A DNA stretch of 64,000 nt from NCBI GenBank assembly GCA_963693085.1, contig OY856412.1, positions 345,708,457-345,772,456 of the forward strand. Reading direction: 5' to 3'. This DNA is from Alisma plantago-aquatica. Taxonomy: Eukaryota; Streptophyta; Magnoliopsida; Alismatales; Alismataceae. The stretch's first letter is position 1. Each line of letters begins with the position of its first letter. The translations under genes were made by a program, and so were the position numbers. Of this stretch, positions 62,260-64,000 are shown in pieces. The notes beneath the pieces were generated by a model. That model was not told the DNA's origin. It worked only from the letters and a program-made list of their open reading frames with translations, and did not search any database.

Positions 62260-63018
62260 TTAATACCACATCACCTTGGCAGGAGAACCAGTTTGGAACT
62301 CCTTAGAAGTTGTCAATTTATACCTTGACGCACCACATTTCGGATAATCTTTCAAATCCACATAGTCCTTTTGAAATAATACATAATCATTCGGGCATGC
62401 GTGTATCTTCTTGGCCTCCATTCCTATTGGGCACAACAATTTCTTTACTCGGTATGTTGAGATTGGCAACTCGCTTCCTTCAGGAAGAATTTCTTTCAAT
62501 AAAGACAACAATGACTTGAAGCTTTTGTCGCTCCATCGATTGTTAGCTTTCAATTTATACAATCTCAACACAGCGCTAAGCTTCGTAAACTTACAACCTA
62601 TGTATAACGGTATCTCAGCATCATGCACAATGTTTCTAAACATGGGAGGTGGATCGGTGTGCTCTACCCCACAACTATCCAGCATAACATCAACAATGTC
62701 TACTGGAACTGGTTCGTTCACATCTACGTCATCGGAGGAAATTTCTTCTTCCACACAAGCACTACTATCGGCATCCACTAGTTTCAGGTTTGAAATCTCT
62801 CCATGCCAGTGCCATTCTGTACAACCTTGTATAATCTCGTTGCACATGACATGACTTTTGATTTCGTCACCAGTGCTGACTTTCAAGTTGTTACCACAAT
62901 GCCTACATGGACAATAGAACCTATCTCCAGGTTGTTTGCTATGTTCCTCGGCAAATCTAATAAACTGATCAAGACCATAAATAAACTCTGGGTGCAGCGA
63001 TCGCGAATGGACATCCAT
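62260..63018 (-). pseudogene. CACTA (En/Spm) transposase N-terminus, truncated
   Basis: 252 codons from the ATG at 63,018. A Transpos_assoc domain occupies about residues 5-75 (FIYGLDQFIRFAEEH, CPCRHCGNN, WHWHGE). The start of TNP2 follows (PLYIGCKFTKLSAVLRLYKL, NNRWSDKSFKSLLSLLKEIL, KIHACPNDYVLFQKDY). The frame stops right after PAKVMWY, the point where normal transposases go on into the TNP2 catalytic part, which is absent. The next sequence leftward belongs to the second ORF, so the core was deleted. A complex acidic linker (VEEEISSDDVDV) joins the domains. Confidence 0.85.
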
Positions 63019-63160
63019 GATCTATCCATTCTATGATCAATGAGAAAACAAGTATATATTACAACAAGATTAGGGTCAAGGGTTAATTAACAAATTAGAG
63101 TTTATGCATGGTTACAACTTTAGGGTTTAAGGTCTTATATATAATTAATGGTTAAAACAT

Positions 63161-63595
63161 CCTAAGTGAGATTAGGTGTTCAAGAATAGTCCCAAACTGG
63201 GGACTATCCAAGATTTACTCCTAATGGAGTAAATCTTGGACAGGTTTCTAGGCCAACAAATACATGTGTTGTCATTCTTATATATAATAAATGTGTACCA
63301 CATATCCCATTCTTGAACACCTAATCTCACTAGTAAGTGTATAATGTGTATTGGGTTTTCAAGAAAATTTCGGCAGCATTTCCCTACTGTTCTCCAAGTA
63401 CATATGTACTTAGAGAACAAATGGGGAAATGCTACCGAAATTTTCTTGAAAACCCAATACACATTATACACTTACATCCTAAGTGAGATTAGGTGTTCAA
63501 GAGCAGTCCCAAACCGGGGACTATCCAAGATTTACTCCTAATGAGTAAATCTTGGACGGGTTTCTAGGTCAACAAATACATGTGTTGTCATTCTA
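63161..63595. repeat. CACTA-side subterminal direct repeats and hairpins
   Basis: A ~120-bp sequence (CCTAAGTGAGATTAGGTG to GTTGTCATTCT) occurs twice in direct orientation, at 63,161-63,280 and 63,478-63,595. Each copy holds two hairpins: AGTCCC-x6-GGGACT, and CCAAGATTTACTCC pairing with GAGTAAATCTTGG. Repeated hairpins just outside the transposase start fit subterminal repeats of a CACTA element, though the terminal CACTA bases are not seen. Confidence 0.7.
63312..63501. repeat. 190-bp foldback (long palindrome)
   Basis: The left arm 63,312-63,385 and the right arm 63,423-63,501 are near-perfect reverse complements. The arms include TTGGGTTTTCAAGAAAATTT and its complement. The loop contains a perfect palindrome AAGTACATATGTACTT (63,396-63,411). 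Confidence 0.9.
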
Positions 63596-63599
63596 TAAT

Positions 63600-64000
63600 A
63601 TTGATTTCAACATTTCGAGTGTCCATGTATGTTCATCATCAAGATAAAGATTACACATAAATTAGTATGACCTAGGGATGGAGAGATTCGTAATTGATTT
63701 CAAACTAGCTCATGCATTATCATCAATCTACATCATATAACAGGGATTCATGTCGATGTTAGGGCGACACATCGACACATCATTACAAAATTAGAGATTT
63801 AATATTAGAGTTTTAATATCTTACATAGATTGTTCACAAGATTTCAGCAATATAGTTAATTCAAGATTATGGTGAAATGTGTATTAGGGTTTTAATATCT
63901 TAATTCAACATGCATCAAAATTTACAGAATTAAGTCAAGCATTAGTATCCAATTGCAAATGTATCTTCTTCTTCCTAATCCCTCCTTACCAAATAGATAA
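63600..64000. other. No feature recognised
   Basis: AT-rich tail to the window edge. No reading frame or repeat is supported. Confidence 0.5.

Overview
This is repeat-dense, AT-rich nuclear DNA of a flowering plant. The evidence is subtilase genes of the plant SBT1 type, Ty3/gypsy and Ty1/copia LTR elements, a plant En/Spm (CACTA) transposase, a tRNA-type SINE and small MITE-like elements. The retroelement load fits a large genome, possibly a monocot, but I cannot name a species. I see no gene that is clearly intact with a normal cellular function. The coding story is a decayed tandem family of subtilisin-like proteases broken up by transposons and by nested segmental duplication.

Layout. 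(1) 1-11,462: duplicated segment X1, with a MITE end, a subtilase 3' stub, an RNase H-like fragment, a near-full-length subtilase pseudogene (minus strand), a 1.7 kb non-autonomous transposon carrying a 117-bp minisatellite, a copia LTR fragment, and 240 bp of a gypsy LTR called B here. (2) 11,463-18,673: a gypsy-type element A with a truncated 5' LTR, PBS, non-coding interior, PPT and 4.3 kb 3' LTR, followed to 20,275 by a diverged copy of 2.9-4.5 kb and then a complete MITE. (3) 20,447-31,862: segment X2, nearly identical to X1. (4) 31,623-43,873: a non-autonomous gypsy element B (3.77 kb LTR, gag remnant only), a 5' subtilase fragment split by a 468-bp solo LTR, then the AT-rich repeats and a minus-strand copia element. 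(5) 43,874-55,887: a tandem copy of (4), about 12.0 kb. (6) 55,888-64,000: the rest of the copia pol, a DUF4283-like fragment, a hAT-like sequence, a SINE with a perfect 15-bp target-site duplication, and the 5' half of an internally deleted CACTA element with large foldback repeats.

The subtilase copies are broken in different ways. X1 and X2 share an ancestral frameshift before the catalytic Ser. X1 also has a 7-bp duplication that knocks the signal peptide out of frame. X2 keeps the signal peptide but lost 37 bp just after the catalytic Asp. Copies 3 and 4 retain promoter, signal peptide and inhibitor-like prodomain, and then run into the solo LTR, giving an intact 142-codon reading frame in both copies. 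A secreted, stand-alone subtilase propeptide is the most testable functional idea here. The rest is best read as a record of nested insertion and unequal duplication. I did not find a convincing new biological system.
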